Position numbers and translations under genes: made by a program. From positions 150,379 through 206,341 of the forward strand of contig NZ_LQMT02000007.1 in assembly GCF_001620365.2 (NCBI RefSeq): 55,963 bases of DNA. Direction: 5' to 3'. Source of the DNA: Amycolatopsis keratiniphila subsp. keratiniphila. Lineage in GTDB: Bacteria; Actinomycetota; Actinomycetes; Mycobacteriales; Pseudonocardiaceae. Positions 15,994 to 24,850 of this stretch are shown here, in pieces (within the stretch, counting starts at the first letter, position 1; each line of letters begins with the position of its first letter). The notes beneath the pieces are model-generated. The model was not told where the DNA came from. It did no database searches and was given only the letters and a program-made list of their open reading frames with translations.

Positions 15994-17733
15994 CTACTTG
16001 TACATGGTCTGGTTCATGGTTCCGGGCGCGTACACGTCCGGGTCGATCCAAACGTTGATCAGCGAAGGCTTCCCGGACTCGCGGGCGCGCAGCAGCGCCG
16101 GGCCGATGTCCGCGGGGTCGCGCACCGCCTCGCCGTGCCCGCCGAGCATCCTGGCGAACTCGTCGTAGGGCACGTCGCCGAGCGTGTTGCCGACGCGCTC
16201 CCGGCCGAGGCCGTACTTCGCCGCCTGGCCGTACCGGATCTGGTTCATCGAGGAGTTGTTGCCGACGATGCCGACGAACGGCAGGTTGAACCGCACCAAG
16301 GTCTCGAAGTCCCAGCCGGTCAGGCTGAACGCGCCGTCGCCGAAGAGGGCGACGACCTCCTTTTCCGGCCGCGCGTGCTTCGCGGCGAGCACGAACGGGA
16401 TCCCGACGCCGAGCGTGCCGAGCGGACCGGGGTCCATCCAGTGCCCCGGCGCCTTCGGCTGGACGACCTGTCCGGAGAACGTCACGATGTCGCCACCGTC
16501 GCCGATGTAGAGCGAGTCCTCGGTGAGGAATTCGTTGATCTCGTGCACCAGCCGGTACGGATGGATCGGGCTCGCGTCGGAATGCTGCAGCGGCAGGCGC
16601 TTCTGTTTCGCCTTCGCTTCGACGTCCTGCAGTTCTTCCAGCCAGATCTTGCGCGCGACGGCACCGTTGTCGACCCGTCCGGTGGCCGCCTCCGCGACCG
16701 CGGCGAGCACCTGCCCCGCGTCGCCGACGATGCCGAGGTCGACGTCCCGGTTCTTCCCGACGGTGCGGTAGTCGAGGTCGATCTGCACGACGGTCGCGTC
16801 CGGCGAGAGCCGTTTGCCGTACCCCATCCGGAAGTCGAACGGGGTGCCGACGATGACGATCACGTCGGCGTTGTCGAAGGCGTACCGGCGCGAGAGCTGG
16901 AAGTGGTGCGGATCGCCGGGCGGCAGCGTTCCGCGGCCGGCGCCGTTCATGTACGCCGGGATGTTCAGCCCGCGCACCAGCTCGGTCGCCGGTCCGGTGG
17001 CTCGGGTCGTCCACACCTGGCTGCCGAGCAGGATGGCCGGCTTCTTCGCGTGGACGAGCAGGTCCGCGAGTTTCTCGATGTCGGCCGGGTCGCCGGCGTT
17101 CCGGGTGGACGCCCGGTACCGGCCCTCGCTGGGGATCCGTGCCTGGTCCACCGGGACCTTGGCGTCGAGGACGTCCCTGGGAATCTCCAAAAAGGACGGA
17201 CCAGGCGCGCCGTGGTAGCACTCGCGGAACGCCATCGAGACCAGGTCCGCGACCCGCGCGGTATGCGGGACGGTCGCGGAGAACTTGGTGATCGGCGCCA
17301 TCATGTCGACGTGCGGGAGATCCTGCAGTGAACCCATCTTGTGCTGCGTCAGCGCTCCTTGCCCACCGATGAGCAGCATCGGACTCTCCGCACGCAGCGC
17401 GTTCGCGACACCGGTGACCGCGTCCGTGGTCCCCGGGCCCGCGGTGACGACCGCGCAGCCGGGGCGGCCGGTGATCCGCGCGTAGCCGTCGGCCGCGTGC
17501 GCCGCGACCTGCTCGTGCCGGACGTCGATGACTTCGATGCCCTCGTCGACGCAGCCGTCGTAGATGTCGATGATGTGCCCGCCGCACAACGTGAAGATCG
17601 TGTCGACGCCCTCCGCCTTGAGCGCCTTGGCCACCAGGTGGCCGCCGGAGATCAGGTCCGGGGCGGGTTCGGAACCGTTGGTGGTGGCCTTCGTCGCGGT
17701 GTCCCCCGCAGCGGTGCCGGTCGTTGGCGCCAT
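15994..17733 (-). CDS. oxc: Oxalyl-CoA decarboxylase-like ThDP enzyme
   Basis: A 579-aa ThDP-dependent enzyme. It has the canonical activating glutamate in [16 protein letters not shown] (Glu74), a [18 protein letters not shown] block, and the ThDP/Mg motif [14 protein letters not shown]...NNSSMNQ near 455-490. The first 25 residues are a low-complexity Thr/Ala/Gly extension. The C-terminal half differs from Oxalobacter Oxc, which has GDSAFGFSGME. The gene may therefore belong to a separate Oxc/2-hydroxyacyl-CoA-lyase-like branch. The immediate frc partner and the fdh operon argue for oxalyl-CoA to formyl-CoA + CO2. First gene of its operon; ATG 17733 has GGAGGAG upstream. Confidence 0.72.
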   Translation of the reverse strand: MAPTTGTAAGDTATKATTNGSEPAPDLISGGHLVAKALKAEGVDTIFTLCGGHIIDIYDGCVDEGIEVIDVRHEQVAAHAADGYARITGRPGCAVVTAGPGTTDAVTGVANALRAESPMLLIGGQGALTQHKMGSLQDLPHVDMMAPITKFSATVPHTARVADLVSMAFRECYHGAPGPSFLEIPRDVLDAKVPVDQARIPSEGRYRASTRNAGDPADIEKLADLLVHAKKPAILLGSQVWTTRATGPATELVRGLNIPAYMNGAGRGTLPPGDPHHFQLSRRYAFDNADVIVIVGTPFDFRMGYGKRLSPDATVVQIDLDYRTVGKNRDVDLGIVGDAGQVLAAVAEAATGRVDNGAVARKIWLEELQDVEAKAKQKRLPLQHSDASPIHPYRLVHEINEFLTEDSLYIGDGGDIVTFSGQVVQPKAPGHWMDPGPLGTLGVGIPFVLAAKHARPEKEVVALFGDGAFSLTGWDFETLVRFNLPFVGIVGNNSSMNQIRYGQAAKYGLGRERVGNTLGDVPYDEFARMLGGHGEAVRDPADIGPALLRARESGKPSLINVWIDPDVYAPGTMNQTMYK

Positions 17734-17843
17734 CGTTCAACTCCTCCATCTCGCACGCCGGACCTCTCTGATCCGTGCGCTCGTCTCCGGATCTGCTCCG
17801 TCCGCCCGTCCCTGCTCGAAGCCCCCTGGTCGCGGCAGACTGT

Positions 17844-17861
17844 AGATTGCATACCGTATGA
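17844..17861. promoter_or_regulatory. GntR-type operator between the divergent oxc and sucC-like operons
   Basis: AGATTGCATACCGTATGA contains a perfect 11-bp palindrome, CATAC-C-GTATG (17850-17860). It is the best copy of the motif shared with 10166 and 22547. It lies in the 210-bp divergent gap and overlaps the -35 element of the rightward promoter, so one bound repressor could silence both directions. Confidence 0.65.
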
Positions 17862-17875
17862 GGTAGGCATATAGT
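17847..17875 (+). promoter_or_regulatory. Promoter of the sucCD-like operon
   Basis: TTGCAT (17847-17852), a 17-bp spacer and TATAGT (17870-17875) form a sigma70-like promoter pointing at the GTG start at 17944. The -35 hexamer is inside the GntR palindrome. Confidence 0.5.
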
Positions 17876-17943
17876 TACTCTTCGAACGCTCCGGTGTCCA
17901 GGGCCGCAAGCAGGTTTCCTCTCCCTCCGCGAAAGGACTTCAC

Positions 17944-19107
17944 GTGGACCTTTTCGAGCACGAGGCACGGGATCTCTTCGAGCGGCACGGTGTCCCGGTC
18001 CCCCGGGGAAAGGTCGTCACCACCCCGGAATCCGCGAGGGCGGCCGCCGCCGAGCTGGGTGGATCCGTCGTGGTCAAGGCACAGGTGAAGACCGGCGGCC
18101 GAGGTAAAGCCGGCGGGGTGAAGGTCGTCCACTCCCCCGACGACGCCGAACAAGCCGCCGACGACATCCTCGGCATGGACATCAAGGGACACTGCGTTCA
18201 TCAGGTGCTCGTCACCGAGGCCAGCGCGATCGCCGAGGAGTACTACCTCTCCTTCCTTCTCGACCGCGCGGCCCGGACCTTCCTCGCGATGGCGTCGGCC
18301 GAAGGCGGGATGGACATCGAGACGGTCGCGGCCACGAAACCCGGGGCGCTGGCCAGGATCCCGGTCGATCCGCTGACCGGGGTGGACACCGCGCTGGCGG
18401 CGCGGATCATCGAAGAGGCCGGGCTACCGGCCGCGGCGGCGGGCGCGATCCGTGCACTGTGGACGGTCTTCGCCGCGGAGGACGCCACGCTCGTGGAGGT
18501 CAATCCGCTCGTGCTGACCACGGACGGGACGGTCGTCGCGGTCGACGGGAAGGTCACCCTCGACGCCAATGCCGCGTTCCGGCAGCCGTCCCACGCCGAG
18601 TTCGTCGAGTCGCCGGACGAGAACCCGCTCGAACGCAGGGCCAGGGAGACCGGGCTCAACTACGTCAAACTGGACGGCGACATCGGCGTGATCGGCAACG
18701 GCGCCGGTCTGGTCATGTCCACTTTGGACGTTGTGGCCGCAGCCGCCGCGGAGGCGGGTGCCCGAGGGCCCGCGAACTTCCTCGACATCGGCGGTGGCGC
18801 GTCGGCCGAGATCATGGCGGCCGGGCTCGGCGTCATCCTGGACGACGAACAGGTGCGTAGCGTCTTCGTCAACGTCTTCGGCGGGATCACCGCTTGCGAC
18901 GCCGTCGCCGCCGGGATCGTGCACGCGCTCGCCCTGCTCGGCGACCGCGCGGCCAAACCGCTGGTGGTCCGGCTCGACGGCAACAACGTCAGCGAAGGCA
19001 GGCGCATCCTCGTCGAGGCCGCGCATCCCCTGGTGACCCTGGTGGACACGATGGACGACGCCGCATCCGCGGCGGCGAAGCTGGCGGCCGCGGAACCGGA
19101 GGCGTGA
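17944..19107 (+). CDS. Succinyl-CoA synthetase beta-like subunit, oxalate-cluster paralog
   Basis: A 387-aa ATP-grasp subunit, full length for SucC. It has [18 protein letters not shown] near 45, [29 protein letters not shown] near 195, [19 protein letters not shown] near 235 and NFLDIGGGA near 270. It should form an alpha2beta2 or alpha-beta ligase with the next gene. Because it diverges from the oxc operon and shares its operator, it is unlikely to be the TCA-cycle enzyme. It could regenerate succinyl-CoA as a CoA donor for oxalate, or activate oxalate or another small dicarboxylate itself. The GTG start has AAAGGA 8 bp upstream. Confidence 0.88.
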   Translation: MDLFEHEARDLFERHGVPVPRGKVVTTPESARAAAAELGGSVVVKAQVKTGGRGKAGGVKVVHSPDDAEQAADDILGMDIKGHCVHQVLVTEASAIAEEYYLSFLLDRAARTFLAMASAEGGMDIETVAATKPGALARIPVDPLTGVDTALAARIIEEAGLPAAAAGAIRALWTVFAAEDATLVEVNPLVLTTDGTVVAVDGKVTLDANAAFRQPSHAEFVESPDENPLERRARETGLNYVKLDGDIGVIGNGAGLVMSTLDVVAAAAAEAGARGPANFLDIGGGASAEIMAAGLGVILDDEQVRSVFVNVFGGITACDAVAAGIVHALALLGDRAAKPLVVRLDGNNVSEGRRILVEAAHPLVTLVDTMDDAASAAAKLAAAEPEA

Positions 19108-19108
19108 G

Positions 19109-19987
19109 ATGTCGATCTTCCTCGACGAACACAGCAAGGTCGTCGTCGCGGGGATGACCGGCGCCGAGGGGCGCAAGCACACCGCGCGCATGCTGGCCGC
19201 GGGCACGAACGTCGTCGGCGGGATCAACCCGCGCAAAGCCGGGCAGGAAGTCGTGCTCTCCGGACGCGCTCTGCCGGTATTCGGCAACACCGCGGAAGCC
19301 GTCGCCGCGACCGGCGCGGACGTCTCGGTGCTCTTCGTCCCGCCGCCCGCGGTGAAGGACGCCGTCATCGAAGCCGTCGACGCCGCAATCGCGATGGCGG
19401 TCGTCATCACCGAAGGGGTTCCGGTGCACGACGCGACCGCTTTCTGGGCACACGCGAAGGAAAGCCCGACGCGGGTGATCGGGCCGAACTGCCCGGGTGT
19501 GATCAGCCCCGGCCGGTCCAACGCCGGCATCATCCCGGACGGGATCACGAAACCCGGCCGGATCGGGCTGGTCTCGAAATCCGGCACGCTGACCTATCAG
19601 CTGATGCACGAACTACGCGAACACGGGTTTTCGACGTGTGTCGGCATCGGCGGCGACCCGATCATCGGCACCACGCACATCGACGTCGTCGAGGCGTTCG
19701 AAAAGGACCCCGAGACCGACGTGATCGTGCTCATCGGGGAGATCGGCGGCGACGCCGAGGAACGGGCCGCCGAGTACGTCCGGGCGAGGGTGAGCAAACC
19801 CGTCGTCGGCTACATCGCCGGGTTCACCGCTCCGCCGGGCAAGACGATGGGACACGCCGGCGCGATCGTGTCCGGGACCGGTGGAACGGCCGAGGCGAAG
19901 AAGAAGGCGCTGGAGGCGGCCGGGATCCAGGTCGGCCGCACACCGAGCGAGACCGCGGCGATCGTCCGGGAAACCCTCGTCCGGTGA
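19109..19987 (+). CDS. Succinyl-CoA synthetase alpha-like subunit, oxalate-cluster paralog
   Basis: A 292-aa CoA-binding/phosphohistidine subunit. It has [19 protein letters not shown] at the N-terminus, [11 protein letters not shown] near 125, [12 protein letters not shown] near 153, [14 protein letters not shown] near 179 and the phosphohistidine motif [14 protein letters not shown] (His249). It begins one base after the beta-subunit stop and ends with a GTGA overlap into the carbonic anhydrase remnant. The catalytic residues look intact, so a working ADP- or GDP-forming ligase is expected. Substrate is not certain. Confidence 0.88.
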   Translation: MSIFLDEHSKVVVAGMTGAEGRKHTARMLAAGTNVVGGINPRKAGQEVVLSGRALPVFGNTAEAVAATGADVSVLFVPPPAVKDAVIEAVDAAIAMAVVITEGVPVHDATAFWAHAKESPTRVIGPNCPGVISPGRSNAGIIPDGITKPGRIGLVSKSGTLTYQLMHELREHGFSTCVGIGGDPIIGTTHIDVVEAFEKDPETDVIVLIGEIGGDAEERAAEYVRARVSKPVVGYIAGFTAPPGKTMGHAGAIVSGTGGTAEAKKKALEAAGIQVGRTPSETAAIVRETLVR

Positions 19988-20362
19988 GCGAGATCGACGC
20001 GCTGCTGGCGAACGCGCGCGCCTACAAGGAGACCGTCGGCGAGGCGACGAGGCGGCCACGGCGGCGGATCGCCGTCGTGGCGTGTATGGACGCGCGGATC
20101 AGCGTGTACCGGCTGCTCGGGCTCCGTGAAGGCGAGGCACACGTCATCCGGAACGCGGGCGGCGCGGTGACCGAGGACGTTCACCGACACCGATTTCGCC
20201 CGGCAGATCGAGGCGAGCACGGGGATCCGGCCACCGTGGGCGGCGGAGACGTTCATCGACTCCGCCCAGGACGTCCGGCAGTGCATCGCGCGCCTCCGGA
20301 CGTCACCGGTCCTGCTGCTAAATGTGGCGTGTTGCGAAAGCCACTTTCGCAACGTCAGCTGA
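19984..20362 (+). pseudogene. Beta-carbonic anhydrase remnant with internal deletion and lost C-terminus
   Basis: From GTG 19984 the frame encodes a beta-CA N-terminus, including the zinc/dyad motif [25 protein letters not shown] and TEDV. At about 20180 similarity jumps to another frame, reading [15 protein letters not shown]...[27 protein letters not shown]. The middle segment that normally holds the HTDCG zinc site is missing. The last residues after LNV are replaced by a GCGAAAGCCACTTTCGC hairpin. The gene was once translationally coupled to the sucD-like gene. It cannot make an active enzyme. Bicarbonate/CO2 exchange would suit a pathway releasing CO2. Confidence 0.85.
20331..20353. repeat. 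GTTGCGAAAG hairpin at the broken carbonic anhydrase end
   Basis: A 10-bp perfect stem (20331-20340 with 20344-20353) with a CCA loop. It lies between the pseudogene and the fdhD stop, where it could act as a shared terminator. Same family as 1-20 and 24763-24907. Confidence 0.7.
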
Positions 20363-20366
20363 AAGG

Positions 20367-21194
20367 TCAGGACAAGCCGAGGCGGTCCGGCCGGCTGTAG
20401 ACGTTCATCGACGTGCCCCGCAGGAACCCCACGAGCGTCAGGCCCATCTCCGCGGCGAGGTCCACCGCCAGCGACGACGGCGCGGAAACCGCCGCCAGCA
20501 ACGGGATCCCGGCCATCACCGCCTTTTGCACCAGCTCGAACGACGCCCGTCCGCTGACCATCAGCACCGTCCCGGACAGCGGCAGCCTCCCCTGGCGCGC
20601 CGCCCAGCCGACCACCTTGTCGACGGCGTTGTGCCTGCCGACGTCCTCCCGCAGGCACAGCAGCTCCCCGGTCGCACTGAACAGACCCGCCGCGTGAAGC
20701 CCGCCGGTGCGGTCGAAGACCAGTTGCGCGGTACGGAGCCGATCCGGCAATTCGGCCACTGTGGACGGTGAGATCACCAGACCGTCGCCGTCCACCGGCC
20801 ACGTCGCGGTGGTCCGCACGGCGTCAAGGCTCGCCTTGCCGCAGAGCCCGCACGACGACGTGGTGTAGAAGTTGCGCTCCAGCGAGGCGTCAGGTGGCGC
20901 GACCCCTTCGGTGAGGAGGACGTCCAGCACGTTGTAGGTGTTGGCCCCGTCGGCCGTCGCGCCCGCGCAGTACCGGATCGACCGGATGTCGTCGCTCGAC
21001 CGTGAAACCCCTTCGCCCACCAGGAATCCGGCCGCGAGATCGAAGTCGTGACCGGGCGTGCGCATCGTGATCGTCAGGGGTTTGCCGCCGACGCGGATCT
21101 CCAGCGGTTCTTCGACGGTCAGCGTGTCCGGGCGGGCACCGGGCACTCCCTCCACGACACGGAGTACCCGCCGCCTGCTCGTCACCCGGCCCAT
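20367..21194 (-). CDS. fdhD: Formate dehydrogenase sulfurtransferase/accessory protein FdhD
   Basis: A 275-aa protein that delivers sulfur to the bis-MGD cofactor of formate dehydrogenase, working with a cysteine desulfurase. The essential CxxC is visible as [12 protein letters not shown] near 120. Also present are [18 protein letters not shown] near 45, [12 protein letters not shown] near 200 and [13 protein letters not shown] near 225. The ATG at 21194 overlaps the transporter stop by one base (TGATG). The gene therefore lies in the transporter operon rather than with the FDH genes 11 kb away, but under the same operator motif. Confidence 0.95.
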   Translation of the reverse strand: MGRVTSRRRVLRVVEGVPGARPDTLTVEEPLEIRVGGKPLTITMRTPGHDFDLAAGFLVGEGVSRSSDDIRSIRYCAGATADGANTYNVLDVLLTEGVAPPDASLERNFYTTSSCGLCGKASLDAVRTTATWPVDGDGLVISPSTVAELPDRLRTAQLVFDRTGGLHAAGLFSATGELLCLREDVGRHNAVDKVVGWAARQGRLPLSGTVLMVSGRASFELVQKAVMAGIPLLAAVSAPSSLAVDLAAEMGLTLVGFLRGTSMNVYSRPDRLGLS

Positions 21195-22525
21195 CAGCGG
21201 ATCGCCGGCAGCAGCGATTTCGGCCGTCCCGGCTGGGAAAGCCGCCCGCCGAGCAGCGCGCCGAGAACGCTCAGCACTCCCGCGACGGCGAACGCGCCGA
21301 GATAGCCGTGGGTGGACACGACGAACGCGGCGAGGCCGACTCCGAGCAGTGCCCCGACGGCTTTGGCGGAATACAGCACCCCGAAGTTCTGCAGCGCGGA
21401 CTCCTCGCCGAAGTAGTCGCGGACGAGGGACACCAGCAGCGAGTAGCAGCTCCCGTTGCCGAGCCCCGCCAGCGCGGCACCGGCGACGAGTCCCGCCGCG
21501 TTGTGGCCCGCGTAGAGCAGGACGAACTGGGCGATCCCGCCCGTGGCCAGTGCCAGGCGCAGGATCCGGCGACGGCCGAGCCGGTCGGAGAGTCCGCCGA
21601 GCAGGACCCGCCCGGCGCCGGTCACCCCGGCGAGTACCGCGAGCGCGACGGCGGCGAGCACCGGCCCACCACCTTGCGCGGCGACGAAGGTCGCGAGGTA
21701 GGCGACGTCGAAGAGCAGGACGGCGGCGGCCAGCACGACGATGAGGTACATCGCCACCGCGGTCGGGCATCGGAGCACCTCCGACGGCCGGTACTCCCGC
21801 AGGGCGGGCCGGTTGACCGCGACGCCGCGGTTGCGCACCTTGTCGGCCGCCCACACCCGCGGGTCCGGGTGTTCCGGCCACCACCGGGGCGGCGGATCGC
21901 GCAGCAGTACCGCGGTGCTCGCGATCATCATCAGCACGGCCACCGCGACGACGTCCAGCAGCGGCCGCCGAGTGCCCGCCGTCAGCCAGAAACCCCCGGC
22001 CAGCACGAAAACCACGCTCCCGTAGGCGAAAGCCCCGCTGACGGCGCCGACCCGGGCCGGGATTCGGTCAGGGAACCAGTTCATCACCGTGCCGACACAG
22101 GTCGCGTAGACGACGCCCGTCCCGATCCCGCCGAGCACCGAGTAGCCGATGAACATCGTGAGCAGATTGCTCGCGTGCCCCAGGGTGAACATGCCGGTGG
22201 AGCAGAGCACCCCGCCGATGATCACCGCCACCGCGGGCGGGAACATCCCGCGCTCGCGCAGCCTGGCGACCGGGTACACCACGCACGCCTGGCACACCGT
22301 CCAGAGCGCGAAGGAGACGACCACTTCGGGGAACGTCCATCCGTAGGTGGCCATCAAGACCGGCGCGACGACACCGAAGCCGTACTGCTGGATCCCGGCG
22401 GCGAACATCGCGGCCCAGCTCAGCCACGACATCCATGACCGCGGCTTGCCGAGCAATTCCACATCGCTTTCGCCGACGCGATACCGGCGGCCGTAGTGGT
22501 CTCGCAGAATTCGAGGATCGGGCAT
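21194..22525 (-). CDS. Second OFA-like MFS transporter (oxalate/formate/monocarboxylate family)
   Basis: A 443-aa membrane protein with about 12 hydrophobic segments. Its plan resembles the transporter at 11193: an N-terminal HYGRRYRVGESDVELLGKPRSW lead-in, GTGVVYATCVGTVMNWFPDR after TM4, DPPPRWWPEHPDP in the central loop and GLSDRLGRRR in the second half. The two are clear homologs but quite divergent. One may import oxalate and the other export formate or carry another acid; this is inferred. ATG 22525 lies 24 bp from the GntR motif. Coupled to fdhD. Confidence 0.82.
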   Translation of the reverse strand: MPDPRILRDHYGRRYRVGESDVELLGKPRSWMSWLSWAAMFAAGIQQYGFGVVAPVLMATYGWTFPEVVVSFALWTVCQACVVYPVARLRERGMFPPAVAVIIGGVLCSTGMFTLGHASNLLTMFIGYSVLGGIGTGVVYATCVGTVMNWFPDRIPARVGAVSGAFAYGSVVFVLAGGFWLTAGTRRPLLDVVAVAVLMMIASTAVLLRDPPPRWWPEHPDPRVWAADKVRNRGVAVNRPALREYRPSEVLRCPTAVAMYLIVVLAAAVLLFDVAYLATFVAAQGGGPVLAAVALAVLAGVTGAGRVLLGGLSDRLGRRRILRLALATGGIAQFVLLYAGHNAAGLVAGAALAGLGNGSCYSLLVSLVRDYFGEESALQNFGVLYSAKAVGALLGVGLAAFVVSTHGYLGAFAVAGVLSVLGALLGGRLSQPGRPKSLLPAIR

Positions 22526-22546
22526 GGGTCCCACCCCGCTCACGGC

Positions 22547-22563
22547 AGATTGTATACAGTATG
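22547..22563 (-). promoter_or_regulatory. GntR-type operator upstream of the transporter-fdhD operon
   Basis: AGATTGTATACAGTATG has the palindrome TATAC-A-GTATG. On the minus strand it includes TATACAAT, a good -10 match, 24 bp from the transporter start. On the plus strand TTGTAT (22550) and TATAGC (22573), 17 bp apart, could also form a rightward promoter toward the epoxide hydrolase gene. Confidence 0.6.
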
Positions 22564-22634
22564 TAGTCTGGTTATAGCACTCGGCCCGCCGGAAGTCCAC
22601 GAATTGTCGGACCCCCTCGTTAGCGTCGGCCGTC

Positions 22635-23789
22635 ATGGACACCACCCCGTTCCGAGCCCGGATCCCGGAGGCCGATCTCGAAGACCTCCGTGGCCGGCTC
22701 CGTCGCGCCCGCTGGCCCGAGGACGAGACCGTCGAAGACTGGTCGCAGGGCGTTCCCGCCGCGTACCTGCGCGAACTGTGTTCGTACTGGGCCGACACGT
22801 ACGACTGGCGGGCAGCGGAGTCCCGGCTCAACGCGTTCCCCCAGTTCCGAACCACGATCGACGGGCTCGGCATCCACCATCTGCACGTCCGCTCCCCGCA
22901 TCCCGGCGCGCTGCCGCTGATCCTCACCCATGGCTGGCCGGGTTCGATCTTCGAGTTCCTCGACGTGCTCGGCCCGCTCACCGATCCGGTCGCCCACGGC
23001 GGGGACGCGGCGGACGCCTTCCACGTCGTCGTCCCGTCCCTGCCCGGGTACGGCTTCAGCGACAAACCCACCCGCGTCGGCTGGTCGATCCAGCGCATCG
23101 CCGACGCGTGGATCCAGCTCATGGACGGCCTGGGCTACGAGCGCTTCGGTGCCCAGGGCGGCGATTGGGGCACCAGCATCACCACGCTCATGGGACGGAA
23201 GGCGCCGGAGCGGCTGGCGGGAATCCACCTCACCCCGCCGCTGGCCGCGCCGGATCCGGCGACGTTCGGCGAGCTGACCGAATCGGAACGTAAATCGCTC
23301 GACGACCTCGAAGGCGCCAAGGCGGACGGCTCGGGTTACGCGATCCAGCAGGCGACGAAGCCGCAGACGATCGGCTACGCCCTGGCCGACTCGCCGGTCG
23401 CCCTGTGCGCGTGGATCGTCGAGAAGTTCCAGGCGTGGACCGATTGCGACGGCCATCCGGAGAACGCGCTGACCCGGGACGCGATGCTCGACGACATCAC
23501 GCTCTACTGGCTGACCGGCACCGGCGCCTCGTCCGCCCGCCTGTACTGGGAGAGTTTCGCCGAGGTGTCGGGCTGGTTCTCCGAATCCACTGTGGACACG
23601 ATCACCGTGCCGACGGGCTGTTCGGTCTTCCCGCGCGAGATCCCGCGCCCGTCGCGCCGGTGGGCCGAACGCCGTTTCACCGACATCCGGTACTGGAACG
23701 AGCTGGACCGGGGCGGCCACTTCGGGGCCTTCGAACAGCCGGCCGTCTTCACCGAGGAGGTGCGCTCGTTCTTCCGGCTCGTGCGGTGA
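22635..23789 (+). CDS. Epoxide hydrolase (alpha/beta-hydrolase fold)
   Basis: A 384-aa enzyme with the N-terminal EHN domain (residues 1-90: FRARIPEADLEDLRGRLRRARWP) typical of microsomal-type epoxide hydrolases. The core contains the oxyanion motif HGWPGS near 98 and the nucleophile motif GGDWGT (Asp near 177). Tyrosines of the lid and the C-terminal catalytic histidine in RGGHFGAFEQP near 355 are also visible. It should open an epoxide to a diol; substrate unknown. It runs divergently from the second transporter. A weak promoter overlapping the GntR motif points toward it. Next gene MerR follows after 43 bp. Confidence 0.9.
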   Translation: MDTTPFRARIPEADLEDLRGRLRRARWPEDETVEDWSQGVPAAYLRELCSYWADTYDWRAAESRLNAFPQFRTTIDGLGIHHLHVRSPHPGALPLILTHGWPGSIFEFLDVLGPLTDPVAHGGDAADAFHVVVPSLPGYGFSDKPTRVGWSIQRIADAWIQLMDGLGYERFGAQGGDWGTSITTLMGRKAPERLAGIHLTPPLAAPDPATFGELTESERKSLDDLEGAKADGSGYAIQQATKPQTIGYALADSPVALCAWIVEKFQAWTDCDGHPENALTRDAMLDDITLYWLTGTGASSARLYWESFAEVSGWFSESTVDTITVPTGCSVFPREIPRPSRRWAERRFTDIRYWNELDRGGHFGAFEQPAVFTEEVRSFFRLVR

Positions 23790-23832
23790 CCGTTGACTGT
23801 GACACCGTGTCAGGCTGTCTGGTGGGAGGACC

Positions 23833-24648
23833 ATGTTCAGTATCGGAGACTTCGCCAAGCACGGCCGGGTGTCGGTCCGGATGCTGCGTCACTACGACGC
23901 CATCGGGCTGCTGCGGCCCGCCCACGTCGATCCGTTCAGCGGCTACCGGTCCTACACCGGCGACCAGCTGGCCCGGCTCAACCGGGTGATCGCGCTCAAG
24001 GACCTCGGATTCACGCTCACCCAGGTGCAGGAGATCCTCGACGCGGAGATCGGCGTGGACGAGTTGCGCGGGATGCTGCGGCTGCGGCGTGCCGACCTCG
24101 AAGCGGCCATCGCGGCCGACGAGGCACGGCTCAAAGCCGTCGAGGCGAGGCTCCGGTCGATCGAAAGCGAGGGAACCATGCCTTCCGAAGACGTCGTCGT
24201 CAAAAGCCTCCCCGCGGTGCGCGTCGCCGAGCTCACCGCGACAGCGGGCGGATACGTGAACGACGAGATCGGGCCCATCGTGCAAGGGCTCTACAAGGAT
24301 CTGTTCGGCGCGCTCGGCCCGATCACGCCGTCCGGACCGCTCGTCGCCTACTACGAGGACGACGCCGACGGCGAGCGGGTGCTGATCCACGCCGCCGTCC
24401 CGATCTCGGCCGAAACCGACGGCACCGAAGGATTCTCGACCGTCCGCCTCGCCGAAGTCGAGACCGCGGCGACGATCCTGCACCGCGGCTCGATGGAGAC
24501 CGTGCTGTCCAGCTACCAGGCGCTGGCGAAGTGGGTCGACACGCACGGCTACCGCGCGAACGGCCCGGCGCGGGAGTTCTATCTGGAGTGCCCGGACGAC
24601 GGGGACAAGTGGGTCACCGAGCTGCAGCAGCCGATCACCAAGGCCTGA
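23833..24648 (+). CDS. MerR-family regulator with GyrI-like effector domain
   Basis: A 271-aa BltR/BmrR-like regulator. The MerR HTH (residues 1-70) reads FSIGDFAKHGRVSVRMLRHYDAIGLLRP...GYRSYTGDQLARL. A coiled-coil helix lies near 85-118. A GyrI-like small-molecule-binding domain occupies about 125-271. Such proteins typically activate an efflux or detoxification gene on binding a hydrophobic compound. The epoxide hydrolase upstream, in the same direction, could be its target. ATG 23833 follows GGAGG. Confidence 0.9.
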   Translation: MFSIGDFAKHGRVSVRMLRHYDAIGLLRPAHVDPFSGYRSYTGDQLARLNRVIALKDLGFTLTQVQEILDAEIGVDELRGMLRLRRADLEAAIAADEARLKAVEARLRSIESEGTMPSEDVVVKSLPAVRVAELTATAGGYVNDEIGPIVQGLYKDLFGALGPITPSGPLVAYYEDDADGERVLIHAAVPISAETDGTEGFSTVRLAEVETAATILHRGSMETVLSSYQALAKWVDTHGYRANGPAREFYLECPDDGDKWVTELQQPITKA

Positions 24649-24762
24649 GCAGGTCGTGGACTGCCCGCGCCTCGTGAGTGGCAAGGACGGTCTGGCCAGG
24701 AGTCGTCCATCTGATCACCCGTGTCGTCCACGCACGACCGCTGGATGCCGGCCTTGACCGGC

Positions 24763-24815
24763 GTTGCGAAAGCCACTTTCGCAACCTTCACCGTTGCGAA
24801 AGTGGCTTTCGCAAC
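24763..24815. repeat. Paired GCGAAAGCCACTTTCGC hairpins
   Basis: Two 23-bp hairpins (24763-24785 and 24793-24815) are exact reverse complements of each other around a 7-nt spacer, so each can fold alone or the pair can form one long stem. Confidence 0.8.
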
Positions 24816-24850
24816 GTCGGCCGTGGCCGGGCCCATACCGCCTGGCGATC

